Below are positions 1 to 8,944 of a stretch of DNA of 52,896 bases, in pieces; the stretch's first letter is position 1; each line of letters starts with the position of its first letter. Made by a program: the position numbers and the translations under genes. Source of the DNA: Fredinandcohnia humi (lineage in GTDB: Bacteria; Bacillota; Bacilli; Bacillales; Bacillaceae_L); contig NZ_LMBW01000018.1 of NCBI RefSeq assembly GCF_001439915.1, forward strand, positions 1,027-53,922, written 5' to 3'. The notes under the pieces are model-generated. The model ran no database searches. It was not told the DNA's origin and was given only the letters and a program-made list of their open reading frames with translations.

Positions 1-5
1 ACTCA

Positions 6-262
6 ATGATAACCGTTTCTGCGATTCAGCAAATGCATTTTGGCCTTCATCTTCTCGATGATAACCGTTTCTGCGATTCAGCAGCTGCGTTTGGGTCTTC
101 ACCCTTATGAAGACCCAAACGTATCAGAAGCCTACACAGAAAGTACTTCATCACCCTTATGAAGTCCCGAAAGCAACCGGAGCCCAAGCAGAAAGCCCTT
201 CATCGCCTTATGAATACCCAAACGCCTGCGACCTCCAAACCAAATGTCCTTCATCAAATTTG
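6..262. repeat. Array of about 52-bp imperfect repeats, two units inverted relative to the rest
   Basis: The same stretch (ATGATAACCGTTTCTGCGAT and onward) begins at 6 and again at 58, a period of 52 bp. Further right, diverged units in the opposite orientation carry CTTATGAA at about 105, 157 and 208 (periods 52 and 51), with a last partial unit near 250. The reverse complement of the left units aligns with the right units, for instance both carry TGAAGACCCAAACG, so the array turns around at the palindrome 88-121. It probably continues to the left of the window. A short open frame here (107-316) looks like a by-product of the repeat. No function can be assigned. Confidence 0.7.
88..121. repeat. 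Perfect 14-bp inverted repeat at the turning point of the repeat array
   Basis: CGTTTGGGTCTTCA at 88-101 is exactly complementary to TGAAGACCCAAACG at 108-121, with a 6-nt loop. It lacks a T tract, so it is not a typical terminator. It marks where the direct repeats change orientation. Confidence 0.75.
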
Positions 263-392
263 ATAAAAGACTATATCAAACCAAGGTCAAAAAACCGACC
301 ATACCGCATAATCTAGTTTCAAGAATTATTTATTCTTTTTCTTTTTTGCTGAATTTGTTGAAATACGGTACACTTATAATATTGTGTAAGGT

Positions 393-420
393 CCTTAGGG
401 GTTATCCTAAGGCTTTTTTT
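393..420 (+). terminator. Rho-independent terminator ahead of thiL
   Basis: The stem CCTTAGG / CCTAAGG is followed by C and seven T residues. A TATAAT at 375-380 lies just upstream but without a convincing -35, so this could be either the end of an upstream transcript or an attenuator in a thiL leader. Confidence 0.75.
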
Positions 421-467
421 CACTACATCGTTTACTATTTTTTTCGATAAATTAGGAGTGACCTTAG

Positions 468-1457
468 ATGGCTTTGCAGGATGAATTTCATTTTATTGAT
501 CAAATTAAGCCGAAGCGTGTTTTTCAATCTGGTTTAATAGCGGGGATTGGAGACGATGCTGCACTTTTTCGACCAACCCCAAATATGGAACAAATCATCT
601 GCATGGATACAATGGTAGAGGGTGTGCATTTCAATTCCCATACAATGGATCCTTATCAAATTGGATATAAGGCTTTGGCTGTTAATATTAGCGATATTGC
701 AGCGATGGGTGGAGTCCCTACCTATTATTTGGTGTCTATTGCTATTCCAAAGGATTGGAACGAAGCAGATTTGTTATCGATTTATGAAGGTATGGCAATG
801 CTAGCAGATAGGTATGCAATGGATTTAATTGGTGGCGATACGGTGTCGATTGCGGAAACCTTGGTAATAACTGTAACGGTACTTGGTGAGGTTGAAAAAG
901 GAAAGCATTTTTTACGAAGCCATGCAAAGCCGGGAGATATTGTTTTTGTGACGGGGACGATTGGAGATTCAGCTGCTGGATTGAATTTATTATTACATAA
1001 TGGAAAAGAGCATTCATTTACCGAATTAGAAGAATCTCTTATCCATAAACATCAGTATCCAATCCCAAAAGTTGAAATTGGGAGACTTTTATCAAGCTTT
1101 GATAGAGTCTCATTAAATGATATTAGTGATGGTTTAGCTAGTGAAGCAAATGAGATTGCAAAAGCAAGCGGTGTTACATTACGAATAGATGATGATAAAA
1201 TCCCATTGAGTGAAGCCATTTTAACACAGTTTAAAGACCGTGCACTTGAGTTTGCATTTTACGGTGGGGAGGACTTTGAACTAGTTGGAACGGTTGCTGC
1301 TTCAGATTGGGATATACTACAGAAAAAGGCAAAAGAACATGGCTATGTCCTTTCAAAAATTGGGATTGTTTCCGATGATGGTCCAGCTGTATTTTTAAAC
1401 AGAAACGGTGAATTACAAAAGCTTGAGATGAAGGGATATAATCATTTTACAAAATAA
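468..1457 (+). CDS. thiL: Thiamine-monophosphate kinase ThiL
   Basis: Phosphorylates thiamine monophosphate to thiamine diphosphate with ATP, the last step of cofactor synthesis, in the cytoplasm. The 329-residue length is normal for ThiL. The N-terminal AIR-synthase-like half carries GIGDDAAL (26-33) with the Asp pair that binds Mg-nucleotide, then MDTMVEGVHF (46-55) and ISDIAAMGG (about 74-82); GGEDFEL lies near the C-terminus. ATG follows TTAGGAGTGACC, a good ribosome binding site. It is the first gene of a tightly packed run with tsaE, tsaB, rimI and tsaD, the same order as in B. subtilis (ydiA-E). Confidence 0.96.
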   Translation: MALQDEFHFIDQIKPKRVFQSGLIAGIGDDAALFRPTPNMEQIICMDTMVEGVHFNSHTMDPYQIGYKALAVNISDIAAMGGVPTYYLVSIAIPKDWNEADLLSIYEGMAMLADRYAMDLIGGDTVSIAETLVITVTVLGEVEKGKHFLRSHAKPGDIVFVTGTIGDSAAGLNLLLHNGKEHSFTELEESLIHKHQYPIPKVEIGRLLSSFDRVSLNDISDGLASEANEIAKASGVTLRIDDDKIPLSEAILTQFKDRALEFAFYGGEDFELVGTVAASDWDILQKKAKEHGYVLSKIGIVSDDGPAVFLNRNGELQKLEMKGYNHFTK

Positions 1458-1467
1458 GGTGGAATCT

Positions 1468-1926
1468 ATGGGAAAATATGAGTTTATATCGAATACATCT
1501 GAAGCGACGGAGAATTTTTCTTATCGCTTGGCTGAAAAGCTTGAACCGGGCGATGTCATAACCCTTGAAGGTGATTTAGGGGCGGGAAAAACAACTTTTA
1601 CAAAAGGGTTGGCAAAAGGACTTGGCATTACTAGAACGGTGAATAGTCCAACGTTTACAATTATAAAGGAATATCATGGGCGTATAGCTTTGTACCATAT
1701 GGACGTGTATCGTTTGGAGCACAGTGATGAGGATCTCGGTTTTGATGAATACTTTGAGGGTGATGGAGTGACTGTCGTTGAGTGGGCACATCTTATTGAA
1801 GATTGGCTGCCAAAGAACAGGCTCACAATCAAAATTGAACACCAAGGAGATACAAAGCGCAGGATTACCGTGATACCAATAGGGGAAAGGTATCAACATT
1901 TATGTGAGGAGTTATTTGGCGAATGA
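1468..1926 (+). CDS. tsaE: tRNA t6A biosynthesis ATPase TsaE
   Basis: ATPase of the TsaBDE complex that makes N6-threonylcarbamoyladenosine at position 37 of ANN-decoding tRNAs. The Walker A motif GDLGAGKTTF is at about 35-44, and SPTFTI and the acidic HMDVYRL motif follow as in the family. I chose ATG 1468 (152 aa) because AAGGTGG lies 6 nt upstream; the frame also opens at GTG 1459, which sits inside that ribosome binding site. Its stop overlaps the tsaB start, which suggests translational coupling. Confidence 0.95.
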   Translation: MGKYEFISNTSEATENFSYRLAEKLEPGDVITLEGDLGAGKTTFTKGLAKGLGITRTVNSPTFTIIKEYHGRIALYHMDVYRLEHSDEDLGFDEYFEGDGVTVVEWAHLIEDWLPKNRLTIKIEHQGDTKRRITVIPIGERYQHLCEELFGE

Positions 1927-2615
1927 AGGTTTTAGCTATAGATACGTCCAATTATGTTTTAGGGATAGCAATTGTTGATGAGGATAAGGTAATTGGGGAG
2001 ATCATTACAAATCTGCCAAAAAACCACTCTGTCCGTGTGATGCCCGCTATTGAACAGGTAATGAAGGAATGTGGCATTAAGCCTAAAGAACTTGACAAGA
2101 TTGTGGTGGCTATGGGACCTGGGTCATATACCGGCGTGAGAATTGGAGTAACGATTGCGAAGACATTAGCTTGGTCATTACAGATTCCGCTAACAGGAGT
2201 ATCGAGTTTAGAAGCGGTAGCAGCCAATGGCAGGTATTTTAATGGCTTTATTTCCCCATTATTCGATGCTAGGCGCGGCCAAGTGTATACAGGTCTTTAT
2301 CAATATGAAGGAAAGACTCTGACTTGTGTTGAAGATGATAAAATTATTTTATTATCAGATTGGCTTAAGGAGCTTAAAAAGAAAGAAACACCGGTACTTT
2401 TTATCGGAAATGATTTAGTTATCCACAAGGAACAGATAGAAACAGATTTTGGCCCACTTGCATATGTTGCACCATACACAGATTGGAATCCGAGACCAAG
2501 TGAGCTAGCAGAGTTAGGTTTGAAGAAAGAGCCTGTGGATGTTCATACATTTGTGCCAAATTATATTCGTTTGGCAGAGGCGGAAGCGAATTGGTTAGGG
2601 AAGAGGCAGGGGTAA
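1923..2615 (+). CDS. tsaB: tRNA t6A biosynthesis protein TsaB
   Basis: Non-catalytic partner that heterodimerises with TsaD in t6A synthesis; it has an ASKHA fold. 230 residues. The N-terminus LAIDTS and the MGPGSYTGVRIG motif (about 64-76) are the TsaB signatures. The ATG overlaps the end of tsaE by 4 nt and is preceded by GAGGAG. The next gene, rimI, starts 2 nt after its stop. Confidence 0.95.
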   Translation: MKVLAIDTSNYVLGIAIVDEDKVIGEIITNLPKNHSVRVMPAIEQVMKECGIKPKELDKIVVAMGPGSYTGVRIGVTIAKTLAWSLQIPLTGVSSLEAVAANGRYFNGFISPLFDARRGQVYTGLYQYEGKTLTCVEDDKIILLSDWLKELKKKETPVLFIGNDLVIHKEQIETDFGPLAYVAPYTDWNPRPSELAELGLKKEPVDVHTFVPNYIRLAEAEANWLGKRQG

Positions 2616-2617
2616 GC

Positions 2618-3085
2618 ATGGAAGATATCATCAATCAACAGATTTTGTTTCGCTTCATGACGTTAGAGGACATTGATGGTGTAATGAAGGTTGAGACTTC
2701 AGCATTTACCGTCCCTTGGAAGAGAGAAGCATTTTATAATGAGTTAGTTCATAATCAGTTTGCAAAGTATATTGTGATGACTGATAACGGGCAAGTGATT
2801 GGGTATTGTGGGATGTGGCTTATTTTAGATGAATGCCATATTACCAATATTGCAGTGCTTCCAGAATATCGAGGGAAAAAACTAGGTGAAGCTTTGTTGA
2901 TGCAGACGAAGCTGTTAGCGATGCAGCATCGGGCAGCTACGATGACACTTGAGGTGAGGGTGTCGAATGATGTTGCACAAAACCTTTATAAAAAACTAGG
3001 TTTTAAACCAGGTGGAATACGAAAAAACTACTATACCGATAATAATGAAGATGCGCTAGTAATGTGGGTGAATTTAAATGAGTGA
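2618..3085 (+). CDS. rimI: Ribosomal protein S18-alanine N-acetyltransferase RimI (GNAT)
   Basis: GNAT-fold acetyltransferase that transfers acetyl from acetyl-CoA to a protein N-terminus, classically ribosomal protein S18. The acetyl-CoA loop is visible as [14 protein letters not shown] in the middle, followed by a typical C-terminal LYKKLGFK segment. ATG 2618 gives 155 aa; it follows GGCAGGGGT, whereas the longer frame from 2591 starts inside tsaB with no site. Its stop overlaps the tsaD ATG. The t6A neighbourhood is the usual one in Firmicutes. Confidence 0.92.
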   Translation: MEDIINQQILFRFMTLEDIDGVMKVETSAFTVPWKREAFYNELVHNQFAKYIVMTDNGQVIGYCGMWLILDECHITNIAVLPEYRGKKLGEALLMQTKLLAMQHRAATMTLEVRVSNDVAQNLYKKLGFKPGGIRKNYYTDNNEDALVMWVNLNE

Positions 3086-4094
3086 TAATCAATTAATTAT
3101 GGGAATTGAAACAAGCTGTGATGAAACGGCTGTCTCGATTGTACGAAATGGACGAGAAATTTTATCAAATGTTGTTGCATCTCAAATTGAAAGTCATAAG
3201 CGGTTCGGTGGAGTTGTCCCAGAAATTGCGTCAAGGCACCATGTAGAGGCAATCACACTTGTGATTGAAGAGGCACTCCAGCAGGCTGATGTTCATTTTG
3301 CGGATATTGATGGAATTGCAGTAACAGAGGGACCTGGCTTAGTAGGAGCTTTATTAATCGGGGTGAATGCGGCAAAAGCGGTGGCATTTGCTCACGATAT
3401 TCCCCTTCTAGGAGTTCATCATATTGCAGGTCATATTTATGCAAATCGATTGGCCCGGGAGCTGGAGTTTCCATTATTGGCGTTAGTTGTGTCTGGAGGC
3501 CATACTGAGCTTGTGTATATGGAAGAGCATGCATCATTTAAGGTTATCGGTGAAACGAGGGATGATGCTGCTGGTGAAGCATATGATAAGGTGGCTAGAA
3601 CACTTAGTCTTCCATATCCTGGTGGACCCCATATTGACCAACTTGCGCATGAGGGAACTGCGACGATTAATTTACCAAGAGCATGGCTAGAAGAGGATTC
3701 ATACGATTTTAGTTTTAGCGGGTTAAAATCAGCCGTCATTAACACGCTCCATAATGCTGAGCAGCGTGGGGAAACAATTGAAGCAAAGAATCTTGCAGCA
3801 AGTTTTCAGGAAAGTGTGATTGATGTGTTAGTAACAAAAACAGTAAAGGCAGCAAAAGAGTATCAAGTAAAACAGGTCTTATTAGCTGGTGGAGTTGCGG
3901 CAAATAAGGGATTACGTGCAGCTTTAGAGCATGCATTTTTGGAAATGCCGGAAGTGAAACTTATTATTCCGCCACTTTCGCTTTGTACCGATAATGCTGC
4001 GATGATTGCGGCAGTTGGAAGTGTCTTGTATGAAAAAGGAAAACGTTCATCCTATGCGTTGAACGCAAATCCAGGCCTAGATATTGAGGTTTAA
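3078..4094 (+). CDS. tsaD: tRNA N6-adenosine threonylcarbamoyltransferase TsaD
   Basis: Catalytic subunit that transfers the threonylcarbamoyl group to A37 of tRNA. 338 residues, normal length. The N-terminal [10 protein letters not shown], the [14 protein letters not shown] stretch and the metal-binding His pair in HHIAGH (about 114-119) are all present, as are the later [16 protein letters not shown] and [12 protein letters not shown] motifs. The ATG overlaps the end of rimI by 8 nt. It is the last gene of the operon and converges on ydiF; a DnaA-box cluster and a terminator lie in the 280-bp gap. Confidence 0.97.
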   Translation: MSDNQLIMGIETSCDETAVSIVRNGREILSNVVASQIESHKRFGGVVPEIASRHHVEAITLVIEEALQQADVHFADIDGIAVTEGPGLVGALLIGVNAAKAVAFAHDIPLLGVHHIAGHIYANRLARELEFPLLALVVSGGHTELVYMEEHASFKVIGETRDDAAGEAYDKVARTLSLPYPGGPHIDQLAHEGTATINLPRAWLEEDSYDFSFSGLKSAVINTLHNAEQRGETIEAKNLAASFQESVIDVLVTKTVKAAKEYQVKQVLLAGGVAANKGLRAALEHAFLEMPEVKLIIPPLSLCTDNAAMIAAVGSVLYEKGKRSSYALNANPGLDIEV

Positions 4095-4152
4095 CTTTAA
4101 TAACGATAAAGCAAAAAAGTAGTTCTTAAGTTCTACACTTTTTGTTGATAAA

Positions 4153-4270
4153 TAATCCACAAATCCACAGCCTTTGTGGAAAACTAATATGAAGTACTGA
4201 AATTACTAATATGAATTTGCGGACACTTTATGTGGATAACTATGTTGGTAAATGTGGATAGTGTGGATAA
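4153..4270. promoter_or_regulatory. DnaA-box cluster downstream of tsaD
   Basis: Two perfect DnaA boxes (TGTGGATAA, the complement of TTATCCACA) lie at 4231-4239 and 4262-4270. One-mismatch copies are at 4153-4161, 4175-4183 and 4253-4261, and a weaker one is at 4161-4169. B. subtilis is known to bind DnaA strongly at several non-origin clusters, one of them beside gcp, the old name of tsaD, so position and sequence agree. No initiator gene or AT-rich unwinding element is seen, so this is more likely a regulatory or titration site than an origin. Confidence 0.85.
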
Positions 4271-4295
4271 GTCGGTGTATAACTCAAAAAAATGT

Positions 4296-4345
4296 ACAAA
4301 AAAATCCCCATTCTATAAATTTTAGATGGGGATAACTTATTTTTG
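4296..4345. terminator. Bidirectional terminator between tsaD and ydiF
   Basis: ATCCCCAT (4304-4311) pairs with ATGGGGAT (4326-4333). A run of A precedes the stem (a T tract for the minus-strand ydiF transcript) and a T-rich stretch follows it. Confidence 0.7.
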
Positions 4346-4374
4346 TAGATAGACGAAAGAGTTTAGTTTGTTCG

Positions 4375-6309
4375 TTATCCACTTATTTCATGGAGAGATT
4401 CCCATTCCTCCATTAGGGCTTCAAGCTTAGCTGAAATGTCCTCGTTTTCTTTATTAATTCGTTGAACTTCCTCATGATTTTGGTAAACTTCGGGGTCACA
4501 TAGAAGCTGTTCATTTTCTTCGTTTTTTTCCTCAAGTGTGGATATCTCAACTTCAATTTCTTCAATTCGGCGTTTTCGTTGGCGCTCTTGCTTTTTTAAT
4601 TCTTTTTCTTGTTCATAGGATGTTTTTTCTGGGACTACTTCTCGTTTATCAGGTTTTTTCTCTTGGGTTTCGAGTCTAGCGAGTTCTTCTTTTTCGAATT
4701 TCTTTTCAAGGTAATAGTCATAATCACCAAGGTATTCTGTGAGTCCATCTGGGGATAACTCAAATACCTTCGTTGCAATACGGTTAATAAAGTATCGGTC
4801 ATGGGATACAAAAAGAATTGTCCCAGGATAATCAATTAGCGCATTTTCAAGTACTTCTTTGCTATCAAGGTCCAAATGGTTTGTTGGCTCGTCGAGAATA
4901 AGGAAGTTCGATTTCTCCATCATCAGCTTAGCAAGAGCAAGTCTCGCTTTTTCACCGCCACTCAAGGTTGAAACGGTCTTTAGTACATCGTCTCCGGAAA
5001 ACAAGAAATTCCCAAGAACAGTACGAATTTCTTTTTCAGGTTTGAGCGGGTATTCATCCCATAATTCATTTAATACCCGTTTATTTGAGGTTAGATCAGC
5101 TTGTTGTTGGTCATAGTAGCCAATCATTACATGCGAACCGAAACGAATGGTTCCATTCACATGTTCAAGCTTATCGATAAGTGCCTTTAATAGGGTTGAT
5201 TTTCCAATCCCGTTTGGACCCACCAATGCAATACTATCTTCGCGATAAATATTGAAATTGACATTTTTGATAATAGGTTTGTCTTTTTCATAGGAAACGG
5301 TAATGTCTTTTGCACTTAATACGTCATTTCCGCTTTGTCTTTCAATTTCAAAATGGAAGGAAGCTGATTTTTCATCACCAGATGGCCTGTCCATCAGTTC
5401 CATTCGATCAAGCTGTTTTCGTCTACTTTGCGCCCGTTTCGTTGTCGAAGCTCTTACTAAGTTCTTAGCGATGAAGTCTTTTAGTTTTTCGACTTCATCC
5501 TGTTGTTTTTCGTATTTTTTCATATCTAGCTCATAGTTTTCAGCCTTTAATTTTAAATAGTTACTGTAGTTTCCGACATATTTGGTGCTTGTGTGTCTTG
5601 AAATCTCATAGACTTGGTTAATCACTTTGTCTAGAAAGTATCGGTCATGGGAAACAATTAAGAGAGCCCCAGGATAGCCTTGGAGATATTGTTCAAGCCA
5701 GGTAAGCGTACTAATATCGAGGTGGTTTGTAGGCTCGTCGAGAATCAATAAATCAGGCTTTGTAAGTAATAGTTTGCAAAGGGCTAGCCGCGTCTTTTGA
5801 CCGCCGCTTAAGCTGGATATTTTCGTTTCGTAGTTTTCTTCTGTAAAATTAAAGCCATGTAAAATGGATCGAATATCGGCTTCGTATTGATATCCGCCCT
5901 GTTCCTTAAAATCAACCTGGAGTTGATCGTATTCTTCAAGCAGCTTTGGATAATCAGCCTGATTTTCAAAAATGGATGGGTCGCCCATTTTTACTTCAAG
6001 GATTCTTAAGTTTTTTTCAAGTTTTTGTAAGGGTTCAAAGACGGAAAGCATTTCTTGCCAAATGGTAAGATTTGATTCAAGTCCCGTGTCCTGAGCAAGG
6101 TAATCAATGGTGACGCTTTTTGGTTTAATGATTTCACCGCTATCATGGGACATATGGCCAGCAATAATTTTTAATAAAGTTGATTTTCCGGCACCATTTC
6201 GCCCAACGATGGCAATTCGGTCACGAGTTTGTACTTCCAATTTTATATTCGATAAAATAAGATCAGCCGCAAAAAACTTTTTGAGCTGATTTACTTGTAG
6301 TAAAATCAT
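4375..6309 (-). CDS. ydiF: ABC-F family ATPase YdiF
   Basis: ABC-F proteins lack membrane domains and act on the ribosome; some relieve stalling and some protect against antibiotics. 644 residues with two ABC cassettes. The first has GRNGAGKST (about 36-44), LSGGQKTRLAL and LILDEPTNHLD. A charged interdomain linker follows. The second has GPNGIGKST, LSGGEKARLAL and LILDEPTNHLDLD. The tail (about 550-640) is a long Lys/Glu-rich coiled coil, as in the YdiF/Uup-like group. AGAGGTGA precedes the ATG. Position between tsaD and moaC matches B. subtilis ydiF. Its exact ribosomal task is not evident from sequence. Confidence 0.93.
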   Translation of the reverse strand: MILLQVNQLKKFFAADLILSNIKLEVQTRDRIAIVGRNGAGKSTLLKIIAGHMSHDSGEIIKPKSVTIDYLAQDTGLESNLTIWQEMLSVFEPLQKLEKNLRILEVKMGDPSIFENQADYPKLLEEYDQLQVDFKEQGGYQYEADIRSILHGFNFTEENYETKISSLSGGQKTRLALCKLLLTKPDLLILDEPTNHLDISTLTWLEQYLQGYPGALLIVSHDRYFLDKVINQVYEISRHTSTKYVGNYSNYLKLKAENYELDMKKYEKQQDEVEKLKDFIAKNLVRASTTKRAQSRRKQLDRMELMDRPSGDEKSASFHFEIERQSGNDVLSAKDITVSYEKDKPIIKNVNFNIYREDSIALVGPNGIGKSTLLKALIDKLEHVNGTIRFGSHVMIGYYDQQQADLTSNKRVLNELWDEYPLKPEKEIRTVLGNFLFSGDDVLKTVSTLSGGEKARLALAKLMMEKSNFLILDEPTNHLDLDSKEVLENALIDYPGTILFVSHDRYFINRIATKVFELSPDGLTEYLGDYDYYLEKKFEKEELARLETQEKKPDKREVVPEKTSYEQEKELKKQERQRKRRIEEIEVEISTLEEKNEENEQLLCDPEVYQNHEEVQRINKENEDISAKLEALMEEWESLHEISG

Positions 6310-6442
6310 ACTATTTCACCTCTTGTTTCTATCAACAGTGTATCTTATATTATCTTAATAGAGCAACTGCAATGATAATGTTCACATACATGCCAAAGAC
6401 AGATGTGGTAAAATAGTGTATAGTTTATGGGAGGGTTTGATT

Positions 6443-6934
6443 ATGACATCTTTTACCCATTTCAATGAGCAAGGTCGCGCAAGAATGGTAGATATTACGG
6501 AAAAATCGGATACTGTTCGTACAGCGATTGCAAAATCAAGTATTACTGTAAATAAAATGATTTATAAGCAAATAATAAATAATGAAATTAGCAAGGGAGA
6601 TGTTCTTGCTGTTTCCCAGGTTGCAGGTATTATGGCGGCTAAAAAAACATCAGAGCTCATCCCGATGTGTCATCCATTGGCATTAAAGGGTGTTGATATT
6701 CGTTTTAGCTGGACGACCCAAGATGAATACATTTTACATATTACCGTAACAGTTAAAACAAAGGGCAGTACCGGTGTCGAGATGGAAGCGTTGACTTCCG
6801 CATCGGTTTGTGCCCTAACGGTGTATGATATGTGTAAAGCGGTTGATAAAGGCATGGTGATTGGACCAACCTTTTTAGCTGAAAAGACTGGTGGAAAAAA
6901 CGGTGATTTCAAAAGGCCAGTAGCGGGGGAATAA
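6443..6934 (+). CDS. moaC: Cyclic pyranopterin monophosphate synthase MoaC
   Basis: Converts the MoaA product (3',8-cyclo-GTP) to cyclic pyranopterin monophosphate in molybdenum cofactor synthesis. The signature regions MCHPLAL and [20 protein letters not shown] are present. I set the start at ATG 6443 (163 aa), 7 nt after GGGAGGG; the frame also has a GTG at 6416, but that lies in a promoter-like region without a site. rex starts 2 nt after its stop. No other moa gene is in the window. Confidence 0.94.
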   Translation: MTSFTHFNEQGRARMVDITEKSDTVRTAIAKSSITVNKMIYKQIINNEISKGDVLAVSQVAGIMAAKKTSELIPMCHPLALKGVDIRFSWTTQDEYILHITVTVKTKGSTGVEMEALTSASVCALTVYDMCKAVDKGMVIGPTFLAEKTGGKNGDFKRPVAGE

Positions 6935-6936
6935 AC

Positions 6937-7578
6937 ATGAATTTAGAACAATCAAAAATACCACAAGCAACTGCCAAAAGGCTGCCGCTCTATTATCGGT
7001 TTTTGAAAAACCTGCATGCCTCAGGGAAACAGAGAGTATCATCTGCGGAGCTGAGTGATGCGGTAAAGGTTGATTCCGCCACGATTAGACGTGATTTTTC
7101 CTATTTCGGTGCGTTAGGAAAAAAAGGGTATGGCTATAATGTCAATTATTTATTATCCTTTTTTAGTAAGACCCTTGATCAGGATGAATTAACAAAGGTT
7201 ACGTTAATTGGTGTTGGTAACTTAGGTACCGCATTTTTGCATTATAATTTTTCAAAAAATAATAATACAAAAATTGAGCTTGCGTTTGATGTGGATTATA
7301 ATAAAGTAGGCAGTAGTATTGGTGGAGTAAAAGTGCATCATTTAGATGACCTTGAAAAGGAAATGCCTGATGATGTCACGGTTGCCATTTTAACGGTGCC
7401 GGTTGGAGCAGCTCAGTCAATTACTGACCGCCTAGTGGATAAAGGAATCAAAGGTATTCTTAATTTTACACCGGCAAGAATCAATGTTCCTGAACATATA
7501 AGAGTTCACCATATTGATTTAGCTGTTGAACTACAAGCACTGGTATACTTTTTAAAGCATTATTCGAATGAAGAATAG
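6937..7578 (+). CDS. rex: Redox-sensing transcriptional repressor Rex
   Basis: Rex binds DNA when the NAD+/NADH ratio is high and leaves it on binding NADH; it controls fermentation and anaerobic respiration genes. 213 residues. The winged-helix N-terminus carries [19 protein letters not shown] (about 49-67), and the Rossmann domain carries [10 protein letters not shown] (about 90-99). It lies 2 nt after moaC and 31 nt before tatA. I saw no clear Rex operator (TTGTGAA-N4-TTCACAA) in the window. Confidence 0.95.
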   Translation: MNLEQSKIPQATAKRLPLYYRFLKNLHASGKQRVSSAELSDAVKVDSATIRRDFSYFGALGKKGYGYNVNYLLSFFSKTLDQDELTKVTLIGVGNLGTAFLHYNFSKNNNTKIELAFDVDYNKVGSSIGGVKVHHLDDLEKEMPDDVTVAILTVPVGAAQSITDRLVDKGIKGILNFTPARINVPEHIRVHHIDLAVELQALVYFLKHYSNEE

Positions 7579-7609
7579 AAAAAATCTAATTGTAGGGAGG
7601 TGACTCACA

Positions 7610-7801
7610 GTGGGAAGTCTTGGACCTGGTAGTATTTTACTCATTGTATTTGCAGCATTATTAATCTTTGGACCTAAGAAATTACCTCAACTAGGAAAAG
7701 CAGCGGGTAATACATTGCGTGAATTCAAAAACGCAACAAAAGGATTAGCGGATGATGACAATGATGATGATAAGAAGAATGAAACTCAAGATGTGAAGTA
7801 A
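7610..7801 (+). CDS. tatA: Sec-independent protein translocase TatA (TatAy type)
   Basis: Forms the protein-conducting part of the Tat system that exports folded proteins. 63 residues: one N-terminal membrane helix (about 5-20), the hinge [14 protein letters not shown], an amphipathic helix and an acidic tail rich in Asp. It starts with GTG after a strong AGGGAGGTGA site. tatC follows in the same orientation, a minimal TatAC pair as in B. subtilis ydiI-ydiJ. Confidence 0.95.
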   Translation: MGSLGPGSILLIVFAALLIFGPKKLPQLGKAAGNTLREFKNATKGLADDDNDDDKKNETQDVK

Positions 7802-7817
7802 CGATAGGATGAGTCAC

Positions 7818-8567
7818 ATGAATGAAAATGAAATGTCCGTCTTTGATCATATTGGAGAGCTCCGAAAACGACTGATTTATGTAGTCGTTTTCTTCTTCAT
7901 TGTTGCAATAGGAAGCTTTTTTCTTGCTGAGCCGGTAATTGTTTACCTGCAAAATGCAGAGGAAGCAAAAGAGTTGACAATGAATGCTTTCCGAATAACA
8001 GATCCAATTAAAATTTATATGAATTTTGCCTTTATTATTGCACTTGTTATCTCCTCTCCTTTTTTATTGTTTCAGCTTTGGGCCTTCATTAGTCCTGGCT
8101 TGTATGAGAAGGAAAGAAAGGTAACTTTGAGTTATATTCCGATTTCAGTATTTTTATTTTTACTGGGAGTATCCTTCTCCTACTTTATTCTATTTCCATT
8201 TGTTGTGAACTTTATGACGCGGTTGGCGGTGAGCCTTGATATAAACCAGGTAATTGGGATTAATGAGTATTTTCAATTCTTGTTGCAATTGACCTTACCG
8301 TTTGGCTTTTTGTTTCAGTTGCCGGTTGTTGTGATGTTTTTAACGAGGCTTGGAATTATAACACCGATGTTTCTTTCGAAAATACGAAAGTATGCGTATT
8401 TTGTCCTTTTAGTCATCGGAGGGTTGATCACGCCACCAGAGATAGTTTCACATTTAATGGTCACCGTGCCATTATTCGGATTATATGAAATCAGTATTCT
8501 AGTATCCAGAAGTGCCTACAGGAAGGTGCTAAAAGCGGAAATGATGGCAGCGAATAGTATGGAATAA
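7818..8567 (+). CDS. tatC: Sec-independent protein translocase TatC (TatCy type)
   Basis: Receptor for the twin-arginine signal peptide. About 249 residues with six predicted membrane helices; the conserved cytoplasmic N-terminus reads FDHIGELRKRLIY. I prefer ATG 7818, which has AGGATGA 5-6 nt upstream; an in-frame ATG at 7809 overlaps that site and lacks its own. It is followed by a dispersed repeat and a terminator. Confidence 0.94.
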   Translation: MNENEMSVFDHIGELRKRLIYVVVFFFIVAIGSFFLAEPVIVYLQNAEEAKELTMNAFRITDPIKIYMNFAFIIALVISSPFLLFQLWAFISPGLYEKERKVTLSYIPISVFLFLLGVSFSYFILFPFVVNFMTRLAVSLDINQVIGINEYFQFLLQLTLPFGFLFQLPVVVMFLTRLGIITPMFLSKIRKYAYFVLLVIGGLITPPEIVSHLMVTVPLFGLYEISILVSRSAYRKVLKAEMMAANSME

Positions 8568-8574
8568 AGAAAAG

Positions 8575-8700
8575 CTGAAGCGCCTTGCAGTAGAACATCG
8601 ACTAACTACTGCCACGTCCTGTGGCAAACGTCGATGTCAGCACTTCCTGTGCAAGTCCGACAAGCATAAGAAACATACATGATTGGGCTAGGCGCTGAAG
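8575..8700. repeat. Dispersed intergenic repeat with nested hairpins
   Basis: The ends carry AGCGCC near 8578 and GGCGCT near 8693 in inverted orientation. Inside, ACATCGAC (8595-8602) pairs with GTCGATGT (8630-8637), GCCAC (8611-8615) with GTGGC (8621-8625), and GCAC with GTGC near 8640-8650. Motifs such as TCCTGTGC recur in the element at 42376-42500. It resembles the small structured repeats scattered between Bacillus genes. Confidence 0.6.
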
Positions 8701-8710
8701 TTAGACAATT

Positions 8711-8741
8711 AAAAATAACCTCGTTATGAGGTTATTTTTTT
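8711..8741. terminator. Terminator shared by tatC and ydiK
   Basis: AATAACCTC and GAGGTTATT form a 9-bp stem followed by a T tract on the plus strand; an A tract on the other side makes it usable for the minus-strand ydiK transcript, whose stop lies inside it. Confidence 0.85.
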
Positions 8742-8941
8742 GCATTTGTGACTTTTTTGATTTTAAAGTGGAGGCTAAACATTCGGACCGCCACACCAAA
8801 GTCAAATGTTGCGACAAGTGCTAAAAGAATGGTGGAAAAGTTCCAAATCGTTTCCGTTGCACTACTAATCGCTATATAAATAAATAAAGTTCCCATTAAT
8901 GCGTAAATGATGCCCATCGCAAAAGGTGAAGTTCTTCGCAT
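8732..8941 (-). CDS. ydiK: YdiK family small membrane protein (DUF4305)
   Basis: 69 residues with two hydrophobic helices (about 8-28 and 34-54) and a basic C-terminus. Sequence and position next to ydiL match the YdiK family of Bacillus. Function is not known. It is 3 nt downstream of ydiL on the same strand, so the two are probably co-transcribed. Confidence 0.8.
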   Translation of the reverse strand: MRRTSPFAMGIIYALMGTLFIYIAISSATETIWNFSTILLALVATFDFGVAVRMFSLHFKIKKVTNAKK

Positions 8942-8944
8942 AAA

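Noticed and set aside
6-262. CRISPR array
   Set aside because: Repeat units are imperfect over their whole length, with no unique spacers, and they change orientation.
107-450. Two short plus-strand frames in the repeat array and upstream of thiL
   Set aside because: One is built from the 52-bp repeats; the other runs over the terminator. Neither has a ribosome binding site.
4153-4270. Possible replication origin
   Set aside because: DnaA boxes alone: no dnaA/dnaN, no AT-rich unwinding element, and the location matches a known non-origin cluster.
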